Origin: Lentisphaera marina
Lineage (GTDB): Bacteria; Verrucomicrobiota; Lentisphaeria; Lentisphaerales; Lentisphaeraceae
Length of the DNA stretch: 64,000 nucleotides
Direction of reading: 5' to 3'
Assembly: GCF_028745505.1 (NCBI RefSeq)
Contig: NZ_JAQZZL010000002.1
Coordinates: 992,001 to 1,056,000, forward strand
This document shows, piece after piece, positions 27,685 through 37,180 of this stretch. Each line of letters starts with the position of its first letter. The stretch's first letter is position 1. A program made the translations under genes and the position numbers. The notes under the pieces were generated by a model that ran no database searches, had not been told where the DNA came from, and saw only the letters and a program-made list of their open reading frames with translations.

Positions 27685-28176
27685 TTAGCTGAATTGTTTT
27701 CTCTTAACTCTTTTTCTTATTCCAGAAGTACAATCTTCTAAAGATTGTAGTAGTTCTTGAACATAGCTACTTTCAGTTTGAGAATTATTTATCCATTCAG
27801 TGAAATTTGAGGCCACTTTCTGAACGCTCATGTTTTCAGTGAAAATGATCCAAATACTATCTTTATCAGTATGGTCAATATATAAAAATTCTTTATGACT
27901 TCTGCCAATCATGCTACTATTTAGTAGTCTTTTTGGATGAATAAAACCTAGATCAGAAATAATGATATTGTCTTCTGAAGTTTCAATGAAAGTATTTATG
28001 TGTTGATTCATAATGACTTGAATATCAAAGAAATCCGAAAGTTTTTTTGGAGAAGAAAACAAAGTCCAAGTTCTAAGAGTTGTTTTAGATTTACTTAAAT
28101 AGCGGGGGAATATATATATATCTGTGTGGTTGTGGTTTTCTATAAACTCTGAGTATCTAGATGTTTTTGTTTTCAT
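27685..28176 (-). CDS. Hypothetical protein (about 163 aa)
   Basis: No family recognised. The frame extends to an ATG at 28200, but the ATG at 28176 has AAGGAAAG 4 bases ahead and is the better start, giving MKTKTSRYSEFIENHN. The product is soluble, with basic residues at both ends (the C-terminus is SGIRKRVKRKQFS) and a central beta-rich stretch (DNIIISDLGFIHPKRLL, SIWIIFTEN). It is convergent with eboE, 8 bases away, so it is unlikely to belong to that operon. Confidence 0.68.
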   Translation of the reverse strand: MKTKTSRYSEFIENHNHTDIYIFPRYLSKSKTTLRTWTLFSSPKKLSDFFDIQVIMNQHINTFIETSEDNIIISDLGFIHPKRLLNSSMIGRSHKEFLYIDHTDKDSIWIIFTENMSVQKVASNFTEWINNSQTESSYVQELLQSLEDCTSGIRKRVKRKQFS

Positions 28177-28389
28177 AAATCTTTCCTTTTTAATTGTCAT
28201 ACCTGCGCCTTAGTAATTTTAATCAATGACAAAAAAAAACTAAAAGCAAGCCTTTTAAATATTAAAAATTTATTAGCAAAATTAATCTCTGTGTAAAAAA
28301 AAAAAACTTAATAAAAAATTTATCAAATAAGCTCTGATAAATCTTGAATTTATCATGATTATTCACTTTTAGCGGACTATTTATTATTT

Positions 28390-28418
28390 TTGAGACTGGT
28401 GGAATATGAGAAAATAAT
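28390..28418 (+). promoter_or_regulatory. Possible sigma-70 promoter of the ROK kinase gene
   Basis: TTGAGA at 28390-28395 and AATAAT at 28413-28418 with a 17-base spacer, 37 bases before the start codon at 28456. In an AT-rich genome this match could be chance. Confidence 0.35.
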
Positions 28419-28455
28419 TTAAAATAGATCAAAGTTTAATTTTTAGGTGAAGTGA

Positions 28456-29418
28456 ATGAAGAAAATTTTAGGTTTTGACTTAGGTGGTACGAAAGTCCTT
28501 GCGGCAGTTCTAGATAGTGACTTTAACGTTCTTTCTCGTGTGAAAATGAAAGCTAATGCAGATTTAGGCGTGAAATCAGTCTATAAAGTTATTTGTGCAG
28601 TTATCAATGATGCCTGTGATGAAGCGGGTATAAATACATCAGATTTAGCTGCTATAGGTGGTTGTGCACCAGGGCTAGTAGAACCTAAAACAGGTTTAGT
28701 TTACGACACGCCAAACCTGGGCTTCAAGAATTTTCCTTTACAAAAGAAATTATCCAAAGATTTTAATGTTCCAGTTCATATCGAAAATGACGTTAATGCG
28801 GGACTTTATGGTGAGCTTCATTTTGGCGCAGCTAAAGGCATGAAAAATGTTTTGGCACTATCTCCAGGGACCGGTATTGGTGGAGCGATAGTTATCGATG
28901 GTAAACTCTTCAGAGGTAGTCGTGGTGGAGCAGGTGAGTTTGGGCACATAATGGTACAACCAGATGGCCCTCTCTGTGGGTGTGGTCAGCGAGGGTGTAT
29001 AGAGGCTATATCAAGTAGGACCGCCTTATCTCAACAAATATTATCCTTTGCTCTTAGGGGACGTATCCCCATGGTGATAGCTGAAGCTAAAGGTAATCTT
29101 AAAAAAGTAAAAAGTGGCTTAATTGCCCGTAGTTATAATTCTGGTGATGAAGATGTACAAGCAATAGTTGATTACTCCGCGCGTTACTTGGGTGTCGCTA
29201 TGGCAAATTTAGCGAATACCTTTAATCCAGAGTCAATTATACTTGGAGGTGGCTTAATTGAAGCACTTCCCGAACCATTCCTAAGGATTTCAAGTCAAGA
29301 GATGCGTGACAAAGCGATGGGTATTAATGGTGAAGAAGTAAAAGTCTTAGCTGCTGAACTAGGTGATGATGCGGTGATTAAAGGTGCCGCCAAGCTAGCG
29401 GCCGAGTTACTTGATTAA
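28456..29418 (+). CDS. ROK-family sugar kinase, probably glucokinase
   Basis: A 320-residue ROK protein without a helix-turn-helix, so an enzyme rather than a repressor. Phosphate 1 motif FDLGGTKVLAAVLD (5-18), sugar-binding VHIENDVNAGLYGE, phosphate 2 LSPGTGIGGAIVIDG, the zinc motif (GHIMV ... CGCGQRGCIE) and the adenosine site IILGGGLIE are all present. Glucose is the commonest substrate of this subgroup; N-acetylmannosamine or fructose cannot be excluded. Its end overlaps the convergent 56-residue membrane protein gene by 4 bases. Confidence 0.92.
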   Translation: MKKILGFDLGGTKVLAAVLDSDFNVLSRVKMKANADLGVKSVYKVICAVINDACDEAGINTSDLAAIGGCAPGLVEPKTGLVYDTPNLGFKNFPLQKKLSKDFNVPVHIENDVNAGLYGELHFGAAKGMKNVLALSPGTGIGGAIVIDGKLFRGSRGGAGEFGHIMVQPDGPLCGCGQRGCIEAISSRTALSQQILSFALRGRIPMVIAEAKGNLKKVKSGLIARSYNSGDEDVQAIVDYSARYLGVAMANLANTFNPESIILGGGLIEALPEPFLRISSQEMRDKAMGINGEEVKVLAAELGDDAVIKGAAKLAAELLD

Positions 29419-29585
29419 TCTTTGTGCCGTAAGTTATACCAAGTGAATAGTATCCATAACAAAAGGTGTACTAAAGCTATAATTAAATATAGACTTCGCT
29501 GCTTGTCTTGAGATAAAGCGGAGGCGAAAAACCATATCAAAGTACTGAGAAAAAATATTTTACTTGGTAGAATAGACTTTTTCAT
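29415..29585 (-). CDS. Small membrane protein, 56 aa
   Basis: A short frame reading MKKSILPSKIFFLSTLIWFF at the start and ending TWYNLRHKD. It has two hydrophobic segments (about 10-25 and 32-50) separated by a charged turn (SQDKQRS), the pattern of a small inner-membrane hairpin protein; alternatively the first segment is a signal peptide. AGGA lies 4-5 bases before ATG. The frame fills most of the gap between the ROK gene (4-base convergent overlap) and the glutamate synthase gene. No family recognised. It lies downstream of the gltB-fusion terminators, so it needs its own promoter. Confidence 0.6.
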   Translation of the reverse strand: MKKSILPSKIFFLSTLIWFFASALSQDKQRSLYLIIALVHLLLWILFTWYNLRHKD

Positions 29586-29614
29586 ATTTTCCTAAATCAT
29601 CTTTTAGAAAAATA

Positions 29615-29648
29615 AGTATATAAAAAGAAGATATCCAAGTGATATCTT
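29615..29648 (-). terminator. Terminator downstream of the glutamate synthase fusion
   Basis: Perfect 8-bp hairpin (AAGATATC at 29628-29635, GATATCTT at 29641-29648, loop of 5) followed on the minus strand by CTTTTTATATA. It lies about 87 bases after the fusion gene's stop. Confidence 0.6.
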
Positions 29649-29680
29649 TACATATGAGATTTATATCCCAATTAATCACA

Positions 29681-29719
29681 ATAGAAAGACCTTTGCAGAA
29701 TCCGCAAAAGCCTTTCTAT
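29681..29719 (-). terminator. Stem-loop just after the glutamate synthase fusion stop
   Basis: Arms 29681-29696 and 29704-29719 pair at 14 of 16 positions around a 7-base loop. It starts 16 bases after the stop, but no T-run follows, so it may stabilise the 3' end or act with the next hairpin. Confidence 0.5.
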
Positions 29720-29734
29720 GGATAATTAAGTAAG

Positions 29735-32700
29735 TTAGTAAACGTCTCTAACGTAACGTTTGTCGGACTTCATTTTATCAACATAAGCTACAGCGCTTGC
29801 TGAATCCATTTTACCATGTTCAGAAATGATTTCATGAAGTGCCTTGTCTACATCTTTAGCCATGCGATAGGCGTCGCCACAAACAAAGAAATAACCGCCG
29901 TCTTCAAGCCATTGGAAGAGCTCTGCACCATTTTCACGCATGCGATCTTGAACGTAGATTTTTTCTTCTTGGTCACGAGAGAAAGCAAGAGATAACTTTT
30001 CAAGGTAATTTTTCTCTTTTAATTCCTTAAGTTGATCTTTATAGAAGAAATCATTTGCTTCATTTCTATCACCAAAGAAAAGCCAGTTTTTACCACTTGC
30101 TTGTCGCATTTCACGCTCTTCTAAGAAAGCACGGAAAGGAGCTATGCCAGTACCAGGGCCTACCATTATCATAGGTAAGTTATCATCTTCAGGCACAGCA
30201 AAAGCTTTGTTTGCGTGCATATAGCAAAGAATGTCTGTTTCGTTTACTTTTACACGATCGGCTAGGAATGTGGATGCCACGCCATGACGAGTACGGCCGT
30301 GACTAGTATAACGGACACTTCCGACGGTTAAATGAACTTCACCAGGGTGCTTTTTCGGACTAGATGAAATTGAGTAAGCGCGAGCCTGAAGTTTTTTAAG
30401 TAGAGAGATCAAACTCTGAGCATTAAGTCCGTGTTTGTAGTGAGCGAGGAAGTCGATAAGGTCACGACCCCACAGGAAGTTACTTAAAGCTTCTTTATCT
30501 TCAATGATATTGAGTAAATCACTGTCTTGAGAGTTTTGAGCCACTTGCTTAATGAGGTCCTTTGTAGGAGTCTTGATTTCGAAATGATTAAGAAGAGCTT
30601 CACGGAAGCTCATTTCACCATCTTTACCAAGATCAACAAGAGTTTCGGCATCTTCTGCAAGAACTTCAATGATGTCATCTACTAGAGACGCCTCATTAAC
30701 AGGAATTACATTTAATGCATCACCAGCTTTATAGTCATAGTCAGATCCATCGAGACTAATTTCATAGTGAACTACTTCTTTACTGGAATCATCAGAAGTT
30801 AAAACAACTTTTCTAATGAGTTTAGCAGGGAAAGGTTTTTTCTTACCAAAGGCATTATCGTCTTTTTTAACGCTAGTGTTAGCATTACCTACGAGGTCAC
30901 CAGCGGATTGATCGCCTAGAGCAGATAAGGCAGGAAGAGATTCCTGAGCCCATTCTTCAAATGGATCCTCAAAGTCAACATCACAATCGACGCGCTTGAA
31001 TGCGCGACTAGCTCCTTGCTTCTCCAAAACTTCGTCCCATTGCTTACCTGCTTCACAGAAAAGGTCGTAAGAACTATCGCCTAATGAACATATAGAAAAG
31101 AACATGCCTTCAAGACTGGGAGCATCTGCGGCAGTCATAGCAGTGTATAGAGCTTGGGCATTATCAGGTTGTTCACCTTCGCCATAAGTTGAAGTGATGA
31201 TAATCACTCGTTCCATAAGCTTTAAATCATCGATCGATATATTGCCCATGTCGTGGACTTGAGCAAGCATACCAAAGTTTGTCGCTAATGCCGCGCAATC
31301 ATTGGCGAGAGATTCAGAGTTTCCTGTTTGAGTGCCAAAGAGGATATGAAGTTCTTTACCTTTTGGTGATGAGTCTTCTGAACTCGCAACACCAAAACTT
31401 AGACCATTGAAGTAGCCATTGAGCCATTTTAGTTGACCTTCACTAAAAGGAACATTCTCTGGGATGAGTGGAAGTCCAGTTTCTTTATTGAGGGCGTCTT
31501 TTACTAGCGCCAAAGATATTTGCGCTGCAAAATCTTTTAAGAAAGTCATGCGTGCCGTAATCGCTTCTTGATTTTTTAGGTCTTGTTCAATAATCCATGC
31601 GTAGGAGCCAAGTGAATTATTTTCCAAAACATCGCGTAAGTAGAGTGCTTTTTTGTAATCATAAACGCGTTTGTCGGCTAAGCTTTTAGCTAAAAGTTCA
31701 TCATCAAATTTGGAGAGAACATCACGAGATACTTTCAGCAAGAGCTCCATGAGTCCTTTATCTTCAGTGAAAATGATATTTTTGATGTACTTAGCCAAAG
31801 TTTCGTCTTTGAGTGCTAAATCAAATTTATTCATTTTATCTAAAGTAATGCGTGAAGCTTTGCAAAAAATCGAATAACGAGAAATTAAGCGGAAGATTAA
31901 AGCCGTATCAGTATCGCCAATTGCTGGAGTCTTACCTTTGAAAAGACGAGTCTCATTTTTGTAAGCATCTTTGATTTGTTCGAGTTGAACATGAGTATAA
32001 TTACTAGCCAGCTCTTCAAGCATTTCTTTACGTGAAGTATTTTTAAGCAAGCAGTCCCAAGTTTGAGTCTCATATAAAGCCAATGGAATTGCGTAGTAGA
32101 AATGATTTTTTTCGACTTCCCAATTGGCGAGGATAGACTCAGCTATTTCAGAGTGATTGAATTTAACTTGTTCTTCCAGCAGGTACTTAATAATGTTTTC
32201 ATGAACCTCAGAGCTGTCACTTCCATCACATTTTTTAATGATAACGGAGTCCTGATTGTAAAATAAGGGGAGCTTGTTATTTGGATCATACTGATAAGCG
32301 TTGCCGCCAGACATACCATTGCCCCAGCCCTTACCAAATGTACCAAGATTTAGTATGGTTCCCGAAGTCATGTATTCACAGAAGAAATCACCCACGCCTT
32401 CGACTACTGCCATGGCACCAGAGTTGCGAACAGCAAAACGGTCACCTGCTTCACCATTAATATAGCAACGTCCACCAGTAGCGCCAAATAGAGCAAAGTT
32501 ACCGATGAGAACATTTTCGCCTGCTAAAGATGAGCCACCACCAGGTGATTTAACAGTGATGATACCACCCGACTGAAGTTTACCAACACCATCATTACAT
32601 GTGCCGAAATGTTGTAATAACATACCATTATTGAGAAGTGCACCGTAGGATTGACCAGCGGAACCATTTGTTTGAATGGTTAAGCTTGAAGGAGCTAGGT

Positions 32701-35700
32701 AACGGCGGCCAGTATCATTTTCAATAACAGCTTCTGCATTATCAAAGTCGCTATCTTTAAAACGGTGATTGAGGATTCTTTCTATATCAACCGAGAGTTG
32801 ACCGCCAACAGATTTATGACGGTTATTGAGTTTATACTCAGATCCCTTTAGAAGGAGTTCTTTTTCTTTGCCGTAGAGTAAATCTTTTTCGACTTTACCA
32901 AGGATTTTGTCATCTATAGAGAAATCAGCTTCAAGGTAAACGGGATCTTCAATTTTCAGTTCGTCAACTTCTGCCAAAAGTGCTGTAAAATCGAGTTGGC
33001 CGATGATTTTATCGTGATTAACTAAGTGAAGTAGCTCGGTTCTTCCACGGATCTCATCAATACTCTTATAACCTAGATAGGCCAATAGTTCACGTACTTC
33101 TTGTGCAACATTAAGAAAGTATTGTGCCAGTGCTCTAGCATCACCTTGGAAGAGTTCAGGGTTAGTTGTGATACCAGCAGGGCATTTGATATTACAGTTT
33201 TTAGCCATGACACATTTAAGCATCATCAAGGCAGATGTGCCGAATTCAAATGAATCAGCCCCAAGTATAGCAGATTTAATAACGTCTATACCAGTTTGGT
33301 GAGCGTTGGACGAGCGTAAAATAACTTTTTCACGTAAACCATTAAGAGCTAAAGCTTGGTGAACTTCTGCAATACCGAGTTCAGCTGAACGACCGGTGTT
33401 TTTGAGGGATGTTACTGCAGCTGCACCTGTGCCACCAGTATTACCCGCAACGTTAATTACATCTGCACCAGCTTTGGCGACGCCAACAGCAATAGTACCA
33501 ATGCCTTCAGAGGACACAAGTTTAACAATAACTTTGGCACGAGAAGCTTTACAGTCGTGAATGAGTTGACCTAAATCTTCAATTGAGTATGTGTCGTGAT
33601 GAGGAGGAGGGGAAACCAATTCGATTTGAGGTGTGCCACCACGACTTGATGCAATCATCACAGTGACTTTAAAGGAGGGGAGTTGACCTCCTTCACCGGG
33701 TTTGGCACCTTGGGCGATTTTGATCTCAACTTGCTCTAGGTAAGGATCTGCAAAATAGCCTGCCCATACACCAAAGCGACCAGAGGCAACCTGTTTAATT
33801 GAGCTTGCTTTGATTGTGTTGTAACGAACTCTTTTTTCGCCACCTTCACCAGAGTTTGATAGAGCACCCGCAATATTAGCACCTTGAGATACAGCTTCAT
33901 GAGCTTCAGCAACAAGAGCACCGTGCGACATGGCAGCTGAAGAGAAGGTTGCCGTGATCTTATGGGCTTTTTGTACTTGTGACTTATCAATTGAATCACT
34001 AGCGGTGCGAATGTTTTTGAGGTAATTAAGGATTTCTGGGTTCTCTGTCTCAACAATGATACTAGCATCTTTTATTGTAGTGATAGCTTTAGAAGCAAAG
34101 CGCTCATCAAAATACTCTTTTAACCACTGTAGTCTTTCCTCGCTGCTAAGTGACATACTCAATTCAAAACTATTTGAACTAATTTCTTTATTAGATAAGC
34201 CTTTTACTTTAAAGCAGTTGTTACCTTTGAGTGCCTGTTTATTCAAAATCGCTTTGAATTTACTGGCATCTTTGGCTTTGTTGATATCCGCAGGGAAGTA
34301 CATGATGTCACGTAAAGCGGCTGGACGAACTTTTCGTTCAGTATAGACATTGCGGGCAAATTGACGGTAGGCCTGGGTAATACGGTGTGAATCTATTTCT
34401 TCAGGAGTGCGTTGTCTTTCGCCGTATTTTTTATAAGTTAGATGACCAAGAGGATCATCTTCTGATTGATCTGACTCTGACAAGAATTCATCAATGTCAG
34501 AAGTGTAATCTTGTGAATCAGCGATTTCGGTGTCGCGGATTAAATTACGGTCCATGACACTGGCAATGGAACGCATGGCTGCTTGGTGCATGGAGAGTTC
34601 TGCATTCTCGAATATGCTGGATAAAGCGGCGATCAGGTCGCTTTCGTGCATGATGTCCTTGCCGATTCTTTTGTATATCTGTTTTAATTGCGAAAGGGCA
34701 TCAGGGAAAGATTCTTTAAGTTCAAAACGTTCAAAGATATCCTCAAGTTCTTCATCAATTGAATAAAGTACTTCTTCTTCAGTCATGTTGATATATTCAC
34801 GAACTGCAACTAAGCCGAATGAATGGCCTGCACCGCCTTGGCGTTCTTTAAATAGCCCAAGGTGTGGGATGTCATTTTCATCTTTGATGCCAAAAGCTTT
34901 GTAATGCCATTCACTAGCAGAAGCGGCAATTTTACTAAAGCCTACACCACCAACAGGCGAGGTGATATTAGGAAAGCGTTCTTTGAGTTGTGGGTCATTG
35001 GTATTGAGGTAGTTTGACTCGAATATTTCTCCACCAATGTAAGATTCTGCCGTACAAAGGCCAAATTTCCCCATGATTTTCATGAGCGATTTTGCAATGG
35101 CTTTTTTGTAATTGGCTAGAGCTTTATCAAGCTCCTTGGGCATAAGTGTAAGTGCGCGATCATGTATTGTTAGAGGGCACATTGCAGAGGCACCAAAACC
35201 TAAGGCTGTAGCAACATCGTGAGAGGATGCGATTTGTCCAGTTTCGGCGATTATGGAAGAGTTAAAGCGCAGACCTTTTTCGATGAGGTGTTGATTGCTA
35301 GAGGCAATGGCTAGCAAAAGAGGAATTGCCGCTTTTGATTTTGATATTCCCTTGTCGGAAAGGATGATGATGCCATTTTTTGCGATAGCAGCAGATTCTA
35401 CCTCATTACAGAGCTCAGTGATGGCTGCGTTTAAATTAGCTTCGTTTTCTTTTGGATCTTTAGAAGGAGTGTAAAGACAGCTGATAGTACACGTGGCAAT
35501 GTCTTTTTGTGAACGAATTGCGGACAATTCATTAACAGTCAGAAAAGGGTTTTGAATAACGATTTGTTTTGAATCCGATTCTGAAAAATTAGGCTTTGCA
35601 CCAAGTGATACACGAAGGGTCATGCCATCTTTTTCACGAATTGAGTCGAGTGGAGGATTGGTGACCTGAGCAAATCGTTGAGAGAAATAGCGCGACATGC

Positions 35701-37180
35701 CACCTTCATCTGCGTTGAGGACGTTGAGGGAGACGCCGTAACCCATAGCCGATATTTTCTCTGCAGCACCCTGAATCATTGGGTCCAGGAGGAAGCGGAA
35801 TGACTCTTGATTCATGCCATAAGCAACGGCACGTTCATATGTGTCGAGTTCTGGTTGTGTTTGATCGATTTCACCAGCTTCTAGATCTGCTAAATCAATT
35901 TTTTTCTTTTTTAGTAAAGATTTGAAATCTTCTTGACTCGCAAGTGACTTTTCTATACTTTCTGTAGTATAAGATTTGCCAGTTTCATGGTCAAAATAAA
36001 GCATGCCACCAGCTTCGATACGGCCTCGGGTAATGACTTCTTCAGGGGGAAAGTCTATTTGACCAGCTTCAGACATGACACAGACATATTCGTTTGTTTC
36101 AATTGATCTAAGTGGGCGTAAGCCAAGGCGGTCTAAACGTGCACCAACTTTTGTGCCATCAGAAAAAAGTAGGGCAGCGGGGCCATCATTTTTTTCTTCG
36201 TATAAAGAGAAGTACTCATACATATCTCTAATTAGCGGATCGATGTCTTGTTTATTTTCCCAAGCAGGGGGCATCATTGCGAGGACCGCAGTGGCTATAT
36301 CCATTTTATCTTCAATCACGCGGCGTTGAAGAGTTTGATCAAGGCGAGCTGAGTCAGATTGACCTTTAGGAAAAATCACTTTTTTGTTTTTTTGCTTGGC
36401 TATAGCATCTTCTGAAAGGCGGTTTTTCTTGTCGGTATTTAACTCGCCATTGTGCGCCATGCGACGAAAGGGCTGTGCCATAAATGTTGCAGGAGCTGTG
36501 TTTGTGGAAAAACGAGTGTGGAATAAGAAAACACGGATTTCCATATCTAGGTCAGAGAGGTCTTTGAAATAAGGGACAACTTCGCCTGAATTTAAACGAC
36601 CCTTGTAAACAATCGTTTTTGAACTTAGTGAAATAGGGTAGAAACCATGGAGTTTTTTGTTTGAATAAGCAGCCGATTCAATCTCATTTAAGGCTTCATC
36701 AATCAAGTTTTCAAATTCCAGTTGATCACGGCATGATTCAGGCTTAGCAAAAATAAGTTGATGAATGGGGAGCTGAGCTTTGGCTGCGGCTTCATTTAAT
36801 GCTTTTTTATTAACGGGTACTTCGCGCCATTTTAGGATAAGGACGTTTAGTTTTTCGAAAGTGCTTTCAATTATTTCACGAGCTACATTATCCTGTGTGC
36901 TATCTTCAGGGAAAAAGAAATTACCGACGGCAAATTCACCAAGTTCTACTGAGTCATTCTCGAGGACTTTTTGGAAAAACTTCAGTGATAAGTCAATGTT
37001 GACACCCGCACCATCGCCAATGCCTTCAGCGCTCATGCCTCCACGGTGTGGTATAACACAGAGGGCTTCGTGACCTTTTAGTAAAACATCGTGGCTTTGC
37101 TTACCATCTTTACGAGTAATAAAGCCAACACCACAGTTATCGTGATATTTATCGGCATCGTATAATAATTTATCGTTCAT
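29735..37180 (-). CDS. Glutamate synthase large subunit fused to a CysJ-like diflavin reductase
   Basis: A 2481-residue single frame. Residues 1 to about 1600 are a complete GltB/Fd-GOGAT: the class II glutaminase nucleophile is Cys16 (YHDNCGVGF) after a 15-residue propeptide; the central domain has SQRFAQVTNPPLDSIREKDG; the FMN synthase domain has VASGRFGVWAGYF, KIAQGAKPGEGGQLP and NVAGNTGGTGAA; cluster cysteines are 1323, 1329 and 1333; the GxGxG helix domain has SPGGGSSLAGENVLIGN and TGGRCYINGEAGDRFAVRNS. A helical linker (about 1600-1900) follows. From about 1905 (PFSEGQLKWLNGYF) the chain is CysJ-like: flavodoxin FMN site FGTQTGNSES (about 1948), FAD site RAYSISSS (about 2267), NADP site VGPGTGIAPFRAFLEER (about 2340) and the CysJ-type end RYVRDVY. 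I infer a self-sufficient NADPH-dependent glutamate synthase: NADPH to FAD to FMN to the cluster to the synthase FMN. No gltD is adjacent. No frameshift or stop at the junction. Confidence 0.93.
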   Translation of the reverse strand: MNDKLLYDADKYHDNCGVGFITRKDGKQSHDVLLKGHEALCVIPHRGGMSAEGIGDGAGVNIDLSLKFFQKVLENDSVELGEFAVGNFFFPEDSTQDNVAREIIESTFEKLNVLILKWREVPVNKKALNEAAAKAQLPIHQLIFAKPESCRDQLEFENLIDEALNEIESAAYSNKKLHGFYPISLSSKTIVYKGRLNSGEVVPYFKDLSDLDMEIRVFLFHTRFSTNTAPATFMAQPFRRMAHNGELNTDKKNRLSEDAIAKQKNKKVIFPKGQSDSARLDQTLQRRVIEDKMDIATAVLAMMPPAWENKQDIDPLIRDMYEYFSLYEEKNDGPAALLFSDGTKVGARLDRLGLRPLRSIETNEYVCVMSEAGQIDFPPEEVITRGRIEAGGMLYFDHETGKSYTTESIEKSLASQEDFKSLLKKKKIDLADLEAGEIDQTQPELDTYERAVAYGMNQESFRFLLDPMIQGAAEKISAMGYGVSLNVLNADEGGMSRYFSQRFAQVTNPPLDSIREKDGMTLRVSLGAKPNFSESDSKQIVIQNPFLTVNELSAIRSQKDIATCTISCLYTPSKDPKENEANLNAAITELCNEVESAAIAKNGIIILSDKGISKSKAAIPLLLAIASSNQHLIEKGLRFNSSIIAETGQIASSHDVATALGFGASAMCPLTIHDRALTLMPKELDKALANYKKAIAKSLMKIMGKFGLCTAESYIGGEIFESNYLNTNDPQLKERFPNITSPVGGVGFSKIAASASEWHYKAFGIKDENDIPHLGLFKERQGGAGHSFGLVAVREYINMTEEEVLYSIDEELEDIFERFELKESFPDALSQLKQIYKRIGKDIMHESDLIAALSSIFENAELSMHQAAMRSIASVMDRNLIRDTEIADSQDYTSDIDEFLSESDQSEDDPLGHLTYKKYGERQRTPEEIDSHRITQAYRQFARNVYTERKVRPAALRDIMYFPADINKAKDASKFKAILNKQALKGNNCFKVKGLSNKEISSNSFELSMSLSSEERLQWLKEYFDERFASKAITTIKDASIIVETENPEILNYLKNIRTASDSIDKSQVQKAHKITATFSSAAMSHGALVAEAHEAVSQGANIAGALSNSGEGGEKRVRYNTIKASSIKQVASGRFGVWAGYFADPYLEQVEIKIAQGAKPGEGGQLPSFKVTVMIASSRGGTPQIELVSPPPHHDTYSIEDLGQLIHDCKASRAKVIVKLVSSEGIGTIAVGVAKAGADVINVAGNTGGTGAAAVTSLKNTGRSAELGIAEVHQALALNGLREKVILRSSNAHQTGIDVIKSAILGADSFEFGTSALMMLKCVMAKNCNIKCPAGITTNPELFQGDARALAQYFLNVAQEVRELLAYLGYKSIDEIRGRTELLHLVNHDKIIGQLDFTALLAEVDELKIEDPVYLEADFSIDDKILGKVEKDLLYGKEKELLLKGSEYKLNNRHKSVGGQLSVDIERILNHRFKDSDFDNAEAVIENDTGRRYLAPSSLTIQTNGSAGQSYGALLNNGMLLQHFGTCNDGVGKLQSGGIITVKSPGGGSSLAGENVLIGNFALFGATGGRCYINGEAGDRFAVRNSGAMAVVEGVGDFFCEYMTSGTILNLGTFGKGWGNGMSGGNAYQYDPNNKLPLFYNQDSVIIKKCDGSDSSEVHENIIKYLLEEQVKFNHSEIAESILANWEVEKNHFYYAIPLALYETQTWDCLLKNTSRKEMLEELASNYTHVQLEQIKDAYKNETRLFKGKTPAIGDTDTALIFRLISRYSIFCKASRITLDKMNKFDLALKDETLAKYIKNIIFTEDKGLMELLLKVSRDVLSKFDDELLAKSLADKRVYDYKKALYLRDVLENNSLGSYAWIIEQDLKNQEAITARMTFLKDFAAQISLALVKDALNKETGLPLIPENVPFSEGQLKWLNGYFNGLSFGVASSEDSSPKGKELHILFGTQTGNSESLANDCAALATNFGMLAQVHDMGNISIDDLKLMERVIIITSTYGEGEQPDNAQALYTAMTAADAPSLEGMFFSICSLGDSSYDLFCEAGKQWDEVLEKQGASRAFKRVDCDVDFEDPFEEWAQESLPALSALGDQSAGDLVGNANTSVKKDDNAFGKKKPFPAKLIRKVVLTSDDSSKEVVHYEISLDGSDYDYKAGDALNVIPVNEASLVDDIIEVLAEDAETLVDLGKDGEMSFREALLNHFEIKTPTKDLIKQVAQNSQDSDLLNIIEDKEALSNFLWGRDLIDFLAHYKHGLNAQSLISLLKKLQARAYSISSSPKKHPGEVHLTVGSVRYTSHGRTRHGVASTFLADRVKVNETDILCYMHANKAFAVPEDDNLPMIMVGPGTGIAPFRAFLEEREMRQASGKNWLFFGDRNEANDFFYKDQLKELKEKNYLEKLSLAFSRDQEEKIYVQDRMRENGAELFQWLEDGGYFFVCGDAYRMAKDVDKALHEIISEHGKMDSASAVAYVDKMKSDKRYVRDVY

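Noticed and set aside
28296-28320. Poly-A runs near 28.3 and 38.87 kb as special elements
   Set aside because: Homopolymer runs are frequent in these AT-rich gaps and show no repeat structure.
29735-37180. Two adjacent genes wrongly joined
   Set aside because: The frame is open without stop through the linker, and the linker is long and protein-like. A sequencing join cannot be formally excluded.
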